Assembly: GCF_003315075.1 (NCBI RefSeq)
Contig: NZ_QNRJ01000003.1
Span: forward strand, 186,001-250,000
Source of the DNA: Rossellomorea aquimaris
GTDB taxonomy: Bacteria > Bacillota > Bacilli > Bacillales > Bacillaceae_B
Reading direction: 5' to 3'
Length of the DNA: 64,000 bases
Part shown: positions 53,458-62,940 of the stretch, in pieces
How positions within the stretch are numbered: the stretch's first letter is position 1
Layout of the letters: each line of letters starts with the position of its first letter
Program-made: the position numbers and the translations under genes
Notes under the pieces: generated by a model
The model's input: the letters and a program-made list of their open reading frames with translations, nothing else
What the model was told of the DNA's origin: nothing
Databases searched by the model: none

Positions 53458-54810
53458 TTATTTTTTGTGTGTAGCGTATTTTTTCATTCCGAGTGTGGTT
53501 CCACCAGCGATGATTAAGAGGGCTGCAAGAAGGAATTCGAACGGGAATTCGCTTCCGGCTGTTCCACCCATACCGGTGTTGGGCATTTCTGAAGGCATAT
53601 TGGCTTTGAATTTGTCAGGGAACTGATCAGCAAATGCTCCTGATAAACCTTTTGCCGGATTCAGCATATGCTCATACGCCATGCGGATTTGATCCCATGA
53701 TTTATCGTAATCCCCGGCTGCATAGCTGTCGAATGCTCCAATCAGTTGATCCACGTGCATTTGAAGTCCTTCTGCCAGGGCATCAGATTTCAATCGGCCG
53801 TCCGTTGCCGTTTCAAGGAATTTGGAGAATTCTGCCCGATATCCATCCAGGTTCTTAAGGGCTTCTTCTTTTGCTGCTTCATCTTCAGCACCTGTTGCTT
53901 CTACATAATCAACGAAGAATCCGATGTGCTTGGACCACATATCCTTAAATTGGTTACCCGCTTCTTCACCGTATACGGAAGCGATCGCTGCAGACAGGTC
54001 TTCAGTATTTGCATTCAGGGCACCAACAGAAGCATCGAAATCTTCTGATCCGTCAATCCCATTTTGCATCGCCATCGTTGCAAGGGCAGCATGCTCTGTT
54101 AACAGGTGATTAAGAGTTGAACGTAAATCCGTTGCCGGTGTAACGGCCATCGTATTTTCGAATTTGTCAGGATATTGATCCGTGATCGCACTTGATAATC
54201 CTTTTGATACCATTCCCATATGTCCGATCGCCTCACGTTCGTATTCGTAAGCCTTTTCATAGTCACCGGCTACATAACTATCAAATGCACCGATCAGTTG
54301 GTTGATATGCATTTGAAGTCCTTCTGCCAAACTATCAGATTTTAAACGTTCACCCGTTGCCGTTTCAAGGAAGTTAGAGAACTCTTCTTTGTAGCCTGCA
54401 AGATTTGCCAGTGCTTCGTCTTTCGCCGCTTGATCATCAGCACCTGTAGCTTTTACATAGTCAACGAAGAATCCGATGTGATTCGTCCAGATTGTGTTGA
54501 ATTGATTACCTGCTTCTTCACCGTATACGGAAGCGATCGCTCCTTTTAAATCGGCTGCGTTATCGTTCAGGGCCGCGGCTGCTGCATCAAAATCTTCAGC
54601 ACCTTCAGCTCCGCGTCTCATGGCTTCCACCGCTAAGTATGCATGCTCAGTAAGTAAGTGATCTAATGTTGTTCTTAATTCTCCGGCTGGGGTATCCACT
54701 TTCGCCTCGTTTGAATGATCTTCACCGTTGTGGGCTGAAACTGTACCTGCAGTTGGTACTAGTAATGTCATACTTAGTGGGACCGCTAAATATCCTTTTT
54801 TCATTTTCAT
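53458..54810 (-). CDS. Wall-anchored twin-repeat helical protein with MPNTG sorting signal
   Basis: A 450-residue exported protein. It has a Sec signal peptide (to about residue 26, VSAHNGEDH), then two homologous helical repeats of about 165 residues (about 42-210 and 216-385). Each contains LRxTLxHLLTEHA, HIGFFVDYVxATG, LAEGLQMHxxQLIGAFDSY and a final HM. Five histidines are kept in both repeats, suggesting a metal or cofactor site. It ends with MPNTGMGG, a TM helix and a KKYATHKK tail, a sorting signal with Met in place of Leu. Its promoter matches that of the ECF sigma operon. Family not recognised. Confidence 0.8.
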   Translation of the reverse strand: MKMKKGYLAVPLSMTLLVPTAGTVSAHNGEDHSNEAKVDTPAGELRTTLDHLLTEHAYLAVEAMRRGAEGAEDFDAAAAALNDNAADLKGAIASVYGEEAGNQFNTIWTNHIGFFVDYVKATGADDQAAKDEALANLAGYKEEFSNFLETATGERLKSDSLAEGLQMHINQLIGAFDSYVAGDYEKAYEYEREAIGHMGMVSKGLSSAITDQYPDKFENTMAVTPATDLRSTLNHLLTEHAALATMAMQNGIDGSEDFDASVGALNANTEDLSAAIASVYGEEAGNQFKDMWSKHIGFFVDYVEATGAEDEAAKEEALKNLDGYRAEFSKFLETATDGRLKSDALAEGLQMHVDQLIGAFDSYAAGDYDKSWDQIRMAYEHMLNPAKGLSGAFADQFPDKFKANMPSEMPNTGMGGTAGSEFPFEFLLAALLIIAGGTTLGMKKYATHKK

Positions 54811-54842
54811 CGTCGAATCTCTCCTTTTTTTATATTTTCATA

Positions 54843-54874
54843 GAGCTAACGACGGAAGATGAAACTTGGATCAC
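54843..54874 (-). promoter_or_regulatory. ECF-type promoter of the surface protein
   Basis: Read on the minus strand: GTGATCCAA, 14 bases, CGTTAGCTC. Both 9-mers and the spacing are identical to the site upstream of the sigma gene. The start codon lies about 33 bases downstream. Confidence 0.75.
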
Positions 54875-54957
54875 TTTTTTTGAAAAACTTTTCTATTATT
54901 TTTTAAAAGGATTAAAAGTAGGATGTAAGTATTGCTTGCAGGAGCTTCATTAAAATG

Positions 54958-54994
54958 AAAAAAGGCCCGGCAGTGCTGGACTGCCGGGCAAGGG
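54958..54994 (-). terminator. Terminator of the sigma/anti-sigma operon
   Basis: GCCCGGCAGT / ACTGCCGGGC on the minus strand is followed by CTTTTTTC. Confidence 0.82.
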
Positions 54995-55005
54995 AAAACG
55001 ATTTA

Positions 55006-55722
55006 TTAAATTTCTGAAGCCAACACAATTTCTCCCTGTGGAAGCTGACTGTTGGCATCGGGCTCAAGAGTGATCGCGACTGTATCCCAATCTTTCTTCG
55101 AGAATTCTTTATTGAATTTGAAAACGACCGAGCCTTTTCCGTCCTGGCTCGTGACAAATGTTCCGGCGCGTTCCGGCTTATCATCTTTAATGAGCCATAC
55201 CTGATAGACTTCCCCGTTGGAAATATCTTGAAGCTCAGAAGCCTGGACCACCATGCTCGTTTGTTCGCCTTGCTTGATGATGCTGGCTGTTCCCTTTGCA
55301 TCACTATTGACAGGTGCAAGGTCTACATATTGCACAACCTGATCAATCGTTGCTTGTTCCACCACTTCGTTTTGATCCTCAAGCTGCGTAAACAGATAGG
55401 CATTCCCGATTAAAGAAAGGGCGAGAGCTGCAGCGACAGAAGGGAGGAACCATGACTTCTTTTTCTTTCTGGAAAGGGGCCGGGCGTTTGAATGCACTTC
55501 CTCTTCACCTATTATGTTGGCAAAAACACGTTCTTCCAGGTCTTTGGGAGGTTCGACAACTTCGGATGCGAAAGGCATGAATTCTGCTAACTGCTCCAGT
55601 TCATGAAGTTCTTCCTGACACTGGGGACAGCTTTCCAGATGCTTTTCAAATTGGGCTTTCTCAAGTTCAGATAAATGACCGTTGTAGTAATCCAGTAAGT
55701 GATCGCATTGTTGTGTAGTCAT
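55006..55722 (-). CDS. Anti-sigma factor, RskA type with zinc-finger ASD
   Basis: A 238-residue membrane protein. The N-terminal anti-sigma domain has the zinc motif FEKHLESCPQCQEEL (HxxxCxxC). One TM helix lies at about residues 90-112 (FLPSVAAALALSLIGNAYLF). The extracytoplasmic part is an RskA-type beta domain (GEVYQVWLIKDDKPERAGTF). It would hold the ECF sigma factor inactive until an envelope signal triggers release. It overlaps the sigma gene by four bases. Confidence 0.9.
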   Translation of the reverse strand: MTTQQCDHLLDYYNGHLSELEKAQFEKHLESCPQCQEELHELEQLAEFMPFASEVVEPPKDLEERVFANIIGEEEVHSNARPLSRKKKKSWFLPSVAAALALSLIGNAYLFTQLEDQNEVVEQATIDQVVQYVDLAPVNSDAKGTASIIKQGEQTSMVVQASELQDISNGEVYQVWLIKDDKPERAGTFVTSQDGKGSVVFKFNKEFSKKDWDTVAITLEPDANSQLPQGEIVLASEI

Positions 55723-56282
55723 TCGAATTGACCTCCTTTCCCTTTAAGACACGTGTGTAAATGCTTTAATGCTAGGCGGATTCTTCCCTTGACAGTCCCG
55801 AGTGGAATGTCAGTGGACTCGGCAATGGTTTGTTGAGTCAATCCTTTATAATAGAATAATTGGACAATGTTTTGCTGATCATCTTTCAGAGACTGGATGC
55901 AATCCCGAATCGCTGCTCCTTTTTCCTTCCATTCCAATTGGTCGGCCGGAGTTTCATGAGTGACCTGCAGGGAGTCTTTCTCTATATATTCAACAGACTC
56001 GTGTTTCTTTCGTTTCCTTATCGCGTCGAGGCAAGTATTCCTCGTCATCGTTAACAGCCAGGACGAAAATTTTCCTTTACTGTGATCATAAGGTGAGTGT
56101 TTTTTCCAGAGCTTCATGAAAACCTCCTGAATCACTTCCTCGGCCATTTCACGGTCCCCTGTCATTTTATAGGAGAAAGAATAAATCAGTTTTTCATATT
56201 GTTGATAAAGCTGTCGTAATGCAGTCGGATCTTTGGCTAAAACTTGTTGATACAGTTCTATATCCTTGCGTTCATTGGGCAT
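55719..56282 (-). CDS. ECF RNA polymerase sigma factor
   Basis: A 187-residue sigma-70 group 4 factor. Region 2 reads LIYSFSYKMTGDREMAEEVI then QEVFMKLWKK (-10 recognition). Region 4 reads IVQLFYYKGLTQQTIAESTD then IPLGTVKGRIRLALKHL (-35 HTH). Pairing with a RskA-type anti-sigma points to envelope-stress signalling. The shared promoter motif upstream indicates autoregulation. Confidence 0.92.
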   Translation of the reverse strand: MPNERKDIELYQQVLAKDPTALRQLYQQYEKLIYSFSYKMTGDREMAEEVIQEVFMKLWKKHSPYDHSKGKFSSWLLTMTRNTCLDAIRKRKKHESVEYIEKDSLQVTHETPADQLEWKEKGAAIRDCIQSLKDDQQNIVQLFYYKGLTQQTIAESTDIPLGTVKGRIRLALKHLHTCLKGKGGQFE

Positions 56283-56360
56283 AATACGCTCCTTATCTTT
56301 GGAATGAATACAATAAGGATACTAAACAACGGGGCTGAACTCAATTTTAAAAAGCTTACT

Positions 56361-56392
56361 GAGCTAACGAATGAAATTAGAATTTGGATCAC
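56361..56392 (-). promoter_or_regulatory. ECF-type autoregulatory promoter of the sigma operon
   Basis: On the minus strand: GTGATCCAA, 14 bases, CGTTAGCTC, about 79 bases before the sigma ATG. The only other copy I found in the window is in front of the surface protein. Confidence 0.75.
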
Positions 56393-56445
56393 AAATGTTT
56401 GGAAAAATGGTTAGTGGGGTAAGGGGTGAGTTTGGAGTTGATTAC

Positions 56446-56475
56446 AAAAATATCCCCCAAACAAAATGGGGGATA
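56446..56475 (-). terminator. Terminator of mreBH
   Basis: ATCCCCCA / TGGGGGAT-like stem with loop TTTTGTT, followed by ATTTTTG on the minus strand. Confidence 0.78.
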
Positions 56476-56483
56476 ACTTCTTC

Positions 56484-57488
56484 TTATTTTACTTTTTGTA
56501 ATTTGTGAATCACGGATAGGGAACGTCCTGTGCCGATTGCCACTGATTCCAGCGGGTTTGGAGCTAAGTGAACCGGTACAACAATCTCTTGACTTAGCCA
56601 ATCTTGAAGTCCGTTTAATAGTGCTCCGCCACCAGTCAGAATCACGCCGCGATCGACGATATCCCCACTTAGTTCAGGAGGACAATTTTCCAATGTCGCT
56701 CGGATCGTTTCCAAAATGTGAAGAAGAGATTCTTTCAGCGCATCCTGAATTTCGTTTGATGATAGTTCAATCGTTTTTGGAAGTCCAGTCACGAGGTCAC
56801 GTCCACGAATATCCATCGTTCTTTCTTCATGGTCGATCAGTGCTTGACCTACTTCGATTTTCACTAATTCTGCCGTTCTTTCACCAATCAACAGATTGTA
56901 ACGTTTGCGAACGTACTGAACGATATCCTCATCCATTTGATCTCCACCGATACGGATCGTGTTACAGGAAACAACGCCACCGTAAGAGATGATCGCTACT
57001 TCCGTCGTTCCTCCACCGATATCAACGATTACGTTGGCAACAGGCTCGCCTACAGGCAAGTCAGCACCGATCGCAGCAGCGACAGGTTCTTCAATAAGGG
57101 TCACGGATTTCGCGCCGCTTCCTCTCACGGCATCCTGAATCGCTCTTCTCTCGACACTTGTAGCACCAGAAGGCGTACAAACAACAACCGTTGGCTTGCG
57201 GATAGAGAATCCAAGTTTTTTACTCGCTTTTTTCATCACTTGTTTTAACATTTCAGTCGTCACGTCAAAGTCGGCAATCACACCATCTTTAAGCGGGCGC
57301 ACAGCCACAATCTTTCCTGGCGTTTTCCCGATCATGCTCTTGGCTTCGGTTCCAACTGCCAATACCGTTTTATTCTCTGTGTCAATCGCGACAACAGATG
57401 GTTCATTAAGTATAATTCCTTTATTTTTACTATAAACAAGTATATTTGCAGTTCCTAAATCGATACCAATTTCAGAGTTTGATAACAT
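56484..57488 (-). CDS. mreBH: Rod-shape actin homologue MreBH
   Basis: A 334-residue actin-like ATPase guiding lateral wall synthesis. It shows the MreB motifs [53 protein letters not shown] and [15 protein letters not shown]. The single-gene context, without mreC/mreD or spoIIID, and the sequence [12 protein letters not shown] fit MreBH, which partners with LytE-type hydrolases in Bacillus. ATG after GGAGG; a TTG one codon earlier is possible. Confidence 0.92.
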   Translation of the reverse strand: MLSNSEIGIDLGTANILVYSKNKGIILNEPSVVAIDTENKTVLAVGTEAKSMIGKTPGKIVAVRPLKDGVIADFDVTTEMLKQVMKKASKKLGFSIRKPTVVVCTPSGATSVERRAIQDAVRGSGAKSVTLIEEPVAAAIGADLPVGEPVANVIVDIGGGTTEVAIISYGGVVSCNTIRIGGDQMDEDIVQYVRKRYNLLIGERTAELVKIEVGQALIDHEERTMDIRGRDLVTGLPKTIELSSNEIQDALKESLLHILETIRATLENCPPELSGDIVDRGVILTGGGALLNGLQDWLSQEIVVPVHLAPNPLESVAIGTGRSLSVIHKLQKVK

Positions 57489-57676
57489 CAATATTCCTCC
57501 AACTATAAGAATTCTAGACAGTATAACCTTCTATACAGTATAGGAGATTTTTGAGGGTTATGAAGGTGGAGATATTTACCACCGACAAATTATTACAAAG
57601 TATGACAGAAGTGAAAGCGTTATTAAAAAAGTAAAAGTCTATGATAGAGGGTTTTTGTATACCTATATGGGTAAAA

Positions 57677-57689
57677 GGGGACGGACCTT
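57677..57689. repeat. GGACGGACC repeat, single copy
   Basis: GGGGACGGACCTT in the 350-base gap between mreBH and the MCP terminator. Apart from this repeat and the terminator the gap shows no gene; it should contain the mreBH promoter. Confidence 0.72.
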
Positions 57690-57800
57690 GAATTTTTGTT
57701 CGTTAAAAAAATTTAAACGTTCTGTAATATAGATGGGGATGTTTGGAGTAGTCGGATGGTGGTAGTCGATACACCGTCTTTATCAATCAATCTATCAAAC

Positions 57801-57832
57801 AAAAAAATGCCCCCACTATAAGAGGCATTTTC
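57801..57832 (-). terminator. Terminator of the MCP operon
   Basis: AAATGCC / GGCATTT with loop TCTTATAGTGGG, followed by TTTTG on the minus strand. Confidence 0.75.
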
Positions 57833-57838
57833 TCATTA

Positions 57839-59497
57839 TCAAAGCGTAAATCGCTCCAATTCTTTTTTCATTTCTGCTGTCATTCCGTTCAATTTTCCTA
57901 CCTGTTCATTCATTTGCTCGAAGTACCTCAGCTGCTCTTCTGTTGAAGAAGAAATTTCTTCTGTTCCGGCAGCGGTTTCCTCTGTGATGGCCGAGATGTT
58001 TTCAATGGCTGCAATCACCTGGTTGGTACGCTCATTTGAAGCAAGCATGCCGTTTTCAAGTTGTACTAAATTTTCATAAATGGTTGAAACATTTCCGGAG
58101 ATGTCTTCAAACGCATGCTCTGTCACACTCATGGAGTCCACTTGCTGAGTAGAAAGGGATTTTCCCTTTTGGGAAGCTTCCATAATAGAGTGGATGCCGT
58201 TTTTGATATTTCCGACCATGTTACCGATTCGCTCGGTTGCAACGGAGGAGTCTTCTGCCAGTTTTCGGACTTCCTGGGCAACGACGGCGAATCCTTTTCC
58301 TGCGTCCCCGGCTCTGGCTGCTTCGATTGCTGCGTTCAGTGCCAAGAGATTGGTTTGATCGGCAATTTCCCTGACCGCATGGGAGGCATGTTCAATTTCA
58401 CCGGTATACTGGGCAAAAGATTCGATGGAATCCATGATGGATGAAGAAGATTCAGCGATCATTTCAGCGAATTGCTGCTGCTTGTTTAAGGATGCCCGGC
58501 CATGTTCAACCGAATCCAATGCCACTTTACTGCTAGCGGATGATTCTCCGCTTTGTCGCACATTCTGGGCAAAATCATCTCCCATCACAGACATTAAAGC
58601 AGCCGTTGATTGAATGTCTTCAGAGATGGATTGACTTCCCTTTGCCAGTTCTTCAGTCGAAATCGCGACCTGGTTGCTGCTTTCTGCCAGACTCGTCATT
58701 TGTGAGCGTACATCCTTGGTGAACTTCTCTACATTTGATCCGATCTCATGGACGGATTGAACCGTACTCCGCAGGTTCAGAACCATATGGTGGAAAGCCG
58801 TTTGGAGTTTGTCCACTTCAAATTTACTGTTCTTCTCTTTAACCGAATCAACTGAAATCGTTAAATCACCATTGGCCATCTTTTCAGCGTTATCCACCAT
58901 AATGTTTAAAGGCTTCACAATCCGCTGAGTCAGTAAGATGGATGCTGCCATAGATAGGATGATGGTCAAGATAAATCCAATCACTGCCACCCACACGATA
59001 AATTCGATTTGCCTCTTGTTATCTTTTAATAGATTCTGATACCAATCATTTGTTTGTTTCGTTAAGAGATACATATCGTTCAGGACTCCGGAGATACGAA
59101 TCGACTGACGTTTGATCTCCGCTTTGTTCATGTCAGATAGGGCTGCATCTGAGGCAGTCTTCAAATCTGTGAATTTCGTCTCGATGGATGAAAGGGTTTC
59201 TTGCTGATTTTTAACGGTCAAAAGCTTTTTCAAAACGGATATCTGCGTAGAAGTTTCTTCCAGCATACCTTCTACCATTTGTTTGTTTTCTGCTGTTGAA
59301 TTGACGGAGTAATTGGATAGTGCCTGCTTTGCCACAATCAAATCTCCCCGTAATGTTTCTGTTTCCAGAAGCACTTGTACATCTTCATTTGCAGAATTTT
59401 GAAGAGAAATCAATTGAGAGACGATGTACCCAATGATAATCGTCGAAAGGATAAGGGGGATAAGTCCCAAAATCAGTAAACGTTTTTTTAATGCCAT
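57839..59497 (-). CDS. Methyl-accepting chemotaxis protein
   Basis: A 552-residue transmembrane chemoreceptor. TM1 lies at residues 8-28, a helical 4HB-type ligand-binding domain follows to about residue 165, then TM2 ([20 protein letters not shown]), HAMP, and a signalling domain with the conserved hairpin tip [20 protein letters not shown] and [18 protein letters not shown]. Start ATG after AAGGAG. It lies 22 bases after the nucleoside-type binding lipoprotein, suggesting joint sensing. Confidence 0.92.
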   Translation of the reverse strand: MALKKRLLILGLIPLILSTIIIGYIVSQLISLQNSANEDVQVLLETETLRGDLIVAKQALSNYSVNSTAENKQMVEGMLEETSTQISVLKKLLTVKNQQETLSSIETKFTDLKTASDAALSDMNKAEIKRQSIRISGVLNDMYLLTKQTNDWYQNLLKDNKRQIEFIVWVAVIGFILTIILSMAASILLTQRIVKPLNIMVDNAEKMANGDLTISVDSVKEKNSKFEVDKLQTAFHHMVLNLRSTVQSVHEIGSNVEKFTKDVRSQMTSLAESSNQVAISTEELAKGSQSISEDIQSTAALMSVMGDDFAQNVRQSGESSASSKVALDSVEHGRASLNKQQQFAEMIAESSSSIMDSIESFAQYTGEIEHASHAVREIADQTNLLALNAAIEAARAGDAGKGFAVVAQEVRKLAEDSSVATERIGNMVGNIKNGIHSIMEASQKGKSLSTQQVDSMSVTEHAFEDISGNVSTIYENLVQLENGMLASNERTNQVIAAIENISAITEETAAGTEEISSSTEEQLRYFEQMNEQVGKLNGMTAEMKKELERFTL

Positions 59498-59519
59498 GAG
59501 AATACTCCTTAGATGAGAT

Positions 59520-60497
59520 TTATTGCAATTTAATCGTAATGTCCCCAGAGATGATTTTGTTTTTAGCGTCTTCAAGTTGTTTTGTTTCTTCAGAAGACAA
59601 GCTGGTGACTCGAATGGGAGCTAATCCCACTCCGTCTTCCTTGAGACCCAGCTCGAAGGCTTGTTGAGTTATTTTCTGATTTGATATGAGTTCTTTTGTA
59701 ATGTTGAAAACCGCGTTATCCACTTTTTTGACCATGGACGTGACGACGGACTTTTCGGCGATGAAGTATTGATCCGAGTCGACCCCTCCAGACAAAATGC
59801 CTGCTTTTTGCGCAGCCTGAATCGCTCCCACTCCTGTAAAACCAGCGGCAGGATAAATAAAATCGGCGCCTTGTTTCATTTGGTTCTCAGCTATTTTCCC
59901 GCCAAGCTCAGCGTCACCAAAGTTGTCGGCATTGTCTTTCAATACCTTTATGGAAGGGTTGATGTACTGAGCCCCTTGTTCAAACCCTTTTTCAAAACGT
60001 TGAATAACAGGAACATCGGCCCCGCTAATGAATCCAATCGTGTTGCTCTTTGATTTCATGGCCGCCACCATACCGAGAAGGAAGCTGCCTTCATGTTCTT
60101 TAAACGTAATCGATGTGATATTCTCCACATCTGAAAATCCGTCTATCAAAAGAAATTTCTGGTCAGGATTTTCTTTTGCAATCTTTTCGATCGCATCTTG
60201 AATCGAAAACCCAAGACCGATCACAAGCTCATGCTTCTGATCGACAAGCTCCTGGAGTGCTTCCTCAAAGTTCCCGTCCGGTGCTTCTCTATAATCAAAT
60301 AAAATTCCTAATTCATCCCGTGCCTTTTCTAATCCTCTAAATGCCGAATCGTTAAACGATCCATCTCCGAGCCCTGTGTCAGAGAGAAGGATTCCAATAC
60401 TCTGCTGCTTTTCTATACCCGCTTCTTCCGTCATAGGCGTGGAACATCCCGCCACAACAAGCATAACAAGAAGAAACATGCTGATTATTCTTTTCAA
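59520..60497 (-). CDS. BMP-family (nucleoside-binding type) substrate-binding lipoprotein
   Basis: A 325-residue lipoprotein. TTG start seven bases after GGAGG, signal [18 protein letters not shown] with lipobox Cys18. The mature domain has the basic membrane protein motifs [40 protein letters not shown], and [19 protein letters not shown]. Relatives bind purine nucleosides for ABC import, and Med of Bacillus belongs here too. No ABC ATPase or permease is adjacent. The only partner is an MCP, pointing to a sensory rather than transport role. Confidence 0.87.
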   Translation of the reverse strand: MKRIISMFLLVMLVVAGCSTPMTEEAGIEKQQSIGILLSDTGLGDGSFNDSAFRGLEKARDELGILFDYREAPDGNFEEALQELVDQKHELVIGLGFSIQDAIEKIAKENPDQKFLLIDGFSDVENITSITFKEHEGSFLLGMVAAMKSKSNTIGFISGADVPVIQRFEKGFEQGAQYINPSIKVLKDNADNFGDAELGGKIAENQMKQGADFIYPAAGFTGVGAIQAAQKAGILSGGVDSDQYFIAEKSVVTSMVKKVDNAVFNITKELISNQKITQQAFELGLKEDGVGLAPIRVTSLSSEETKQLEDAKNKIISGDITIKLQ

Positions 60498-60558
60498 AAC
60501 GCTACCTCCAAATAAGTCAATGTTGAGACACTTCACATGTCCGTACCTCTGTATTATC

Positions 60559-60572
60559 GGAGGGACGGACCT
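60559..60572. repeat. GGACGGACC repeat, single copy
   Basis: GGAGGGACGGACCT lies upstream of the binding lipoprotein. The following 250 bases carry weakly periodic AT-rich sequence and the 20-bp array, with no confident gene. Confidence 0.72.
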
Positions 60573-60838
60573 ATTATGAAGGGGAGGAGGGAAAAAAGTG
60601 TTGTGGGGGTGACTGGAGTTTCCGGAGAGAATTATCAACTAAATGAAAAATTACAATTATCCGGGGTAGAATCGCAATTGAAATGATCGGAAAAGGGGAG
60701 GGGGTGGATTTAGGACGGTGAATGAGAAGTGTTTTAGGCATCGAACACGAGGTATCAGCGGACGGCGGAATCGATGTCTTAATTAATCCTACGAATTCTC
60801 GTACGATTAATAATCAGCAGGAGAACGGAATCCAAGAT

Positions 60839-60938
60839 AACGGCGAAATTCCCATTTTAACGGCGATATTTTCAATATAACGGCGAAATCTCACTTTTAA
60901 CGGCGAAATTCCAAATATAACGGCGAACAGACAATTTT
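60839..60938. repeat. Tandem array of exactly 20-bp units
   Basis: AACGGCGAAATTCCCATTTT and four further units begin at 60839, 60859, 60879, 60899 and 60919, each opening AACGGCGA and ending in an AT-rich half. A degenerate unit (AACGGAATCC) precedes at 60824. Confidence 0.9.
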
Positions 60939-60957
60939 CAAGTTCTTTCCCGACAAA

Positions 60958-60987
60958 AAAAGAGATGCTCTCATCAAGCATCTCCCA
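60958..60987 (-). terminator. Terminator of the thioesterase gene
   Basis: GAGATGCT-tgatgag-AGCATCTC on the minus strand followed by TTTTTTTG. Confidence 0.82.
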
Positions 60988-60991
60988 TTCA

Positions 60992-61495
60992 TCAATACGC
61001 CTTACGGAAAAATTCCGCAAGTTCCTGACTATGTTTTTTGCGTGCTTTACGGTGCTCGGCACGGTTCTTGGCTGTTTCGTTCAGCCATTTTTCTTCTTCT
61101 GTTTCCGGTACGACTTCCGCAATGACGGCTGGTTTATTGCCTTCTAAAGCAACAAAGGTCAAGAAGGAGATGGCTGCCACATTGGTTTCTCCTGTTAGAA
61201 GCACCTCTGAAGTGACCTTCACACAAACCTCCATGGAACTGCGTCCAGTATACGTGACCATCGCTTCCAAAGTCACGGCATCCCCGACTTTGATGGGCTG
61301 CAGGAAGTCGACGGAATCTGTTGAAGCCGTTACGACGGGCTTGCGGGCGTGACGGGTAGCGGCAATGGAGGCCACGTCGTCTATATAGGCCATCAGTTTT
61401 CCACCGAACAATGTACCATGATGGTTGGTGTCGGGTGGAAGAACGTGGGTCGTTTTACTTGTTTTCGTTTCTTTCATGAACTTTTTTTCTCTCAA
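60992..61495 (-). CDS. ykhA: Acyl-CoA thioesterase (YkhA-type hotdog)
   Basis: A 167-residue hotdog-fold hydrolase of acyl-CoA. HVLPPDTNHHGTLFGGKLMAYIDDVASIAA carries the catalytic TNHHGTLFGG signature. VDFLQPIKVGDAV and EVCVKVTSE follow. A charged C-terminal helix (NRAEHRKARKKHSQEL) ends the protein. TTG start six bases after GGAAGGTG; a GTG three codons upstream overlaps the ribosome binding site and is less likely. Confidence 0.88.
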   Translation of the reverse strand: MREKKFMKETKTSKTTHVLPPDTNHHGTLFGGKLMAYIDDVASIAATRHARKPVVTASTDSVDFLQPIKVGDAVTLEAMVTYTGRSSMEVCVKVTSEVLLTGETNVAAISFLTFVALEGNKPAVIAEVVPETEEEKWLNETAKNRAEHRKARKKHSQELAEFFRKAY

Positions 61496-61587
61496 TGAAT
61501 TCACCTTCCGTTGTCAATGTGAAAAAAGATTGCTACCTTATACTATTCACTAAAGGGGGTCGGAAGAAACATAATCGCGAGAAAAAA

Positions 61588-62781
61588 TTATAGAAATATA
61601 CTAATGATAATGGCCGTTATGAAGCTGGCCAGTGTACCCGCTATGATGGCCTTCAAGCTTAACTTAGAAACCATTGGACGCTGTGTCGGCTCCAAAGAAC
61701 CCAAGCCGACGATCAATTGACCGATCGAAGACAGGTTCGCAAAGTTACAAAGGGCAACAGAAAGAATGGCAACGGTCTTAGGAGAAAGCTCGTTCATCAT
61801 TCCTGAAAGTTCTTTGTATGCAACGAATTCATTCACAGAAAGCTTCGTCCCGATGATGGAGGCCGCACGGAACGCTTCATCCATTGGAATACCGACGAGA
61901 AGTGCCAGTGGATAGAACAGATAGCCGAAGACCGTGGAAAGGCTCATATCGACTGCACCCAGCAATCCGTTGATGAAAGCAAGGATACCGATGAACGCGA
62001 TGAGCAGTCCCCCAATATTGATGGCCAGCTGTGTACCACTGAGGGCACCTTCGGAAATCGCTTCGAATACGTTCGTATGACTGGTTTTTCCTAACGAAAT
62101 ATCCCCATTCGTCTTGGATTCTTCCGTTTCAGGCTCGATGATTTTGGCCATCACAAGAGAGACGATTGGCACACTGAAGACGGATAGAAGAAGGAATTTC
62201 ATGTCGATTCCCATCAATGAATATCCGATTAATATCGCTCCGCTTGCTGAAGCTGTACCCCCAACCATCACGGCAAAAAGTTCAGAACGTGTCAGCTTAG
62301 CTAAATAAGGCTTAATCAACAGGGGAGCCTCTGCCAAACCAAGAAAGGAATTCCCGATCGCATTAAACGACTCAACCTTTGTCGTCCCAAGGATTTTACC
62401 CAACCCGATTCCGATATATTTTACAAAGAACGGGATGATGCGTAAGTAATAAAGTGCTGAAATGAGTGCAGAAATAAAGATGATCGCACCCAGGACATTG
62501 ATTGCGAAGACAAATGAAATATTTGTACCTTTTTCGAAGAATCCTCCGAACACGAACATGATTCCTTCATTGCTGTAGTCGATGACTTTCTGTACGCCCA
62601 AGGCTGCTTTTTTCAAAATGGTTTGTCCGAATGGGACTTTTAATACAAATAAGACAAGCAGGAACTCAAGGCAAATCCCAATGATGATCGTACGCCATTG
62701 AATGGCTGATCGGTTGCTGCTCAACAACCAGGCCAAAAATATAACTCCAAGTAATGATAAGATGCCATATACTAAACTCAT
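61588..62781 (-). CDS. Concentrative nucleoside transporter (NupC/CNT family)
   Basis: A 397-residue ion-coupled nucleoside importer. The CNT signatures GNSFLGLAEAPLLIKPYLA and MVGGTASASGAILIGYSL are present, and MSSIGQLI-like CNFANLSSIGQLIVGLGSL lies near the C-terminus. Start ATG after GGGGGA. A long upstream in-frame extension runs into the riboswitch and is rejected. The guanine riboswitch indicates use for guanosine or purine nucleosides. Confidence 0.93.
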   Translation of the reverse strand: MSLVYGILSLLGVIFLAWLLSSNRSAIQWRTIIIGICLEFLLVLFVLKVPFGQTILKKAALGVQKVIDYSNEGIMFVFGGFFEKGTNISFVFAINVLGAIIFISALISALYYLRIIPFFVKYIGIGLGKILGTTKVESFNAIGNSFLGLAEAPLLIKPYLAKLTRSELFAVMVGGTASASGAILIGYSLMGIDMKFLLLSVFSVPIVSLVMAKIIEPETEESKTNGDISLGKTSHTNVFEAISEGALSGTQLAINIGGLLIAFIGILAFINGLLGAVDMSLSTVFGYLFYPLALLVGIPMDEAFRAASIIGTKLSVNEFVAYKELSGMMNELSPKTVAILSVALCNFANLSSIGQLIVGLGSLEPTQRPMVSKLSLKAIIAGTLASFITAIIISIFL

Positions 62782-62888
62782 AATACCAATCCCCCAACAT
62801 GTAATCTTCAACGAATTCTCAAGGTTATGTCGTATGATGTCAGACCTCTCGTGAAAACAAATAAAAAAAGTGCATGAAGACATTCTCT

Positions 62889-62940
62889 AAAAAATAGGGA
62901 AAGTCTCCATACACAAACAGCATATAGAAAAGACTTTCCT
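62889..62940 (-). terminator. Riboswitch terminator of the nucleoside transporter
   Basis: On the minus strand GGAAAGTCTTTTC ... GGAGACTTTCC pairs, then CTATTTTTT. The 5' arm overlaps the last bases of the aptamer P1 stem, giving the usual ON/OFF switch. Confidence 0.82.

Noticed and set aside
60498-60638. Upstream extension of the BMP lipoprotein
   Set aside because: It would bury the lipoprotein signal and crosses a dispersed repeat; the TTG at 60497 has an ideal GGAGG.
60722-60880. A 52-codon frame starting MRSVLGIEHE with a weak AGGACGG site
   Set aside because: The first 35 residues look protein-like, but the frame runs into the 20-bp tandem array and stops there; without conservation data I did not call it.
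62782-62883. N-terminal extension of the nucleoside transporter
   Set aside because: It reads through the ribosome binding site towards the riboswitch terminator.
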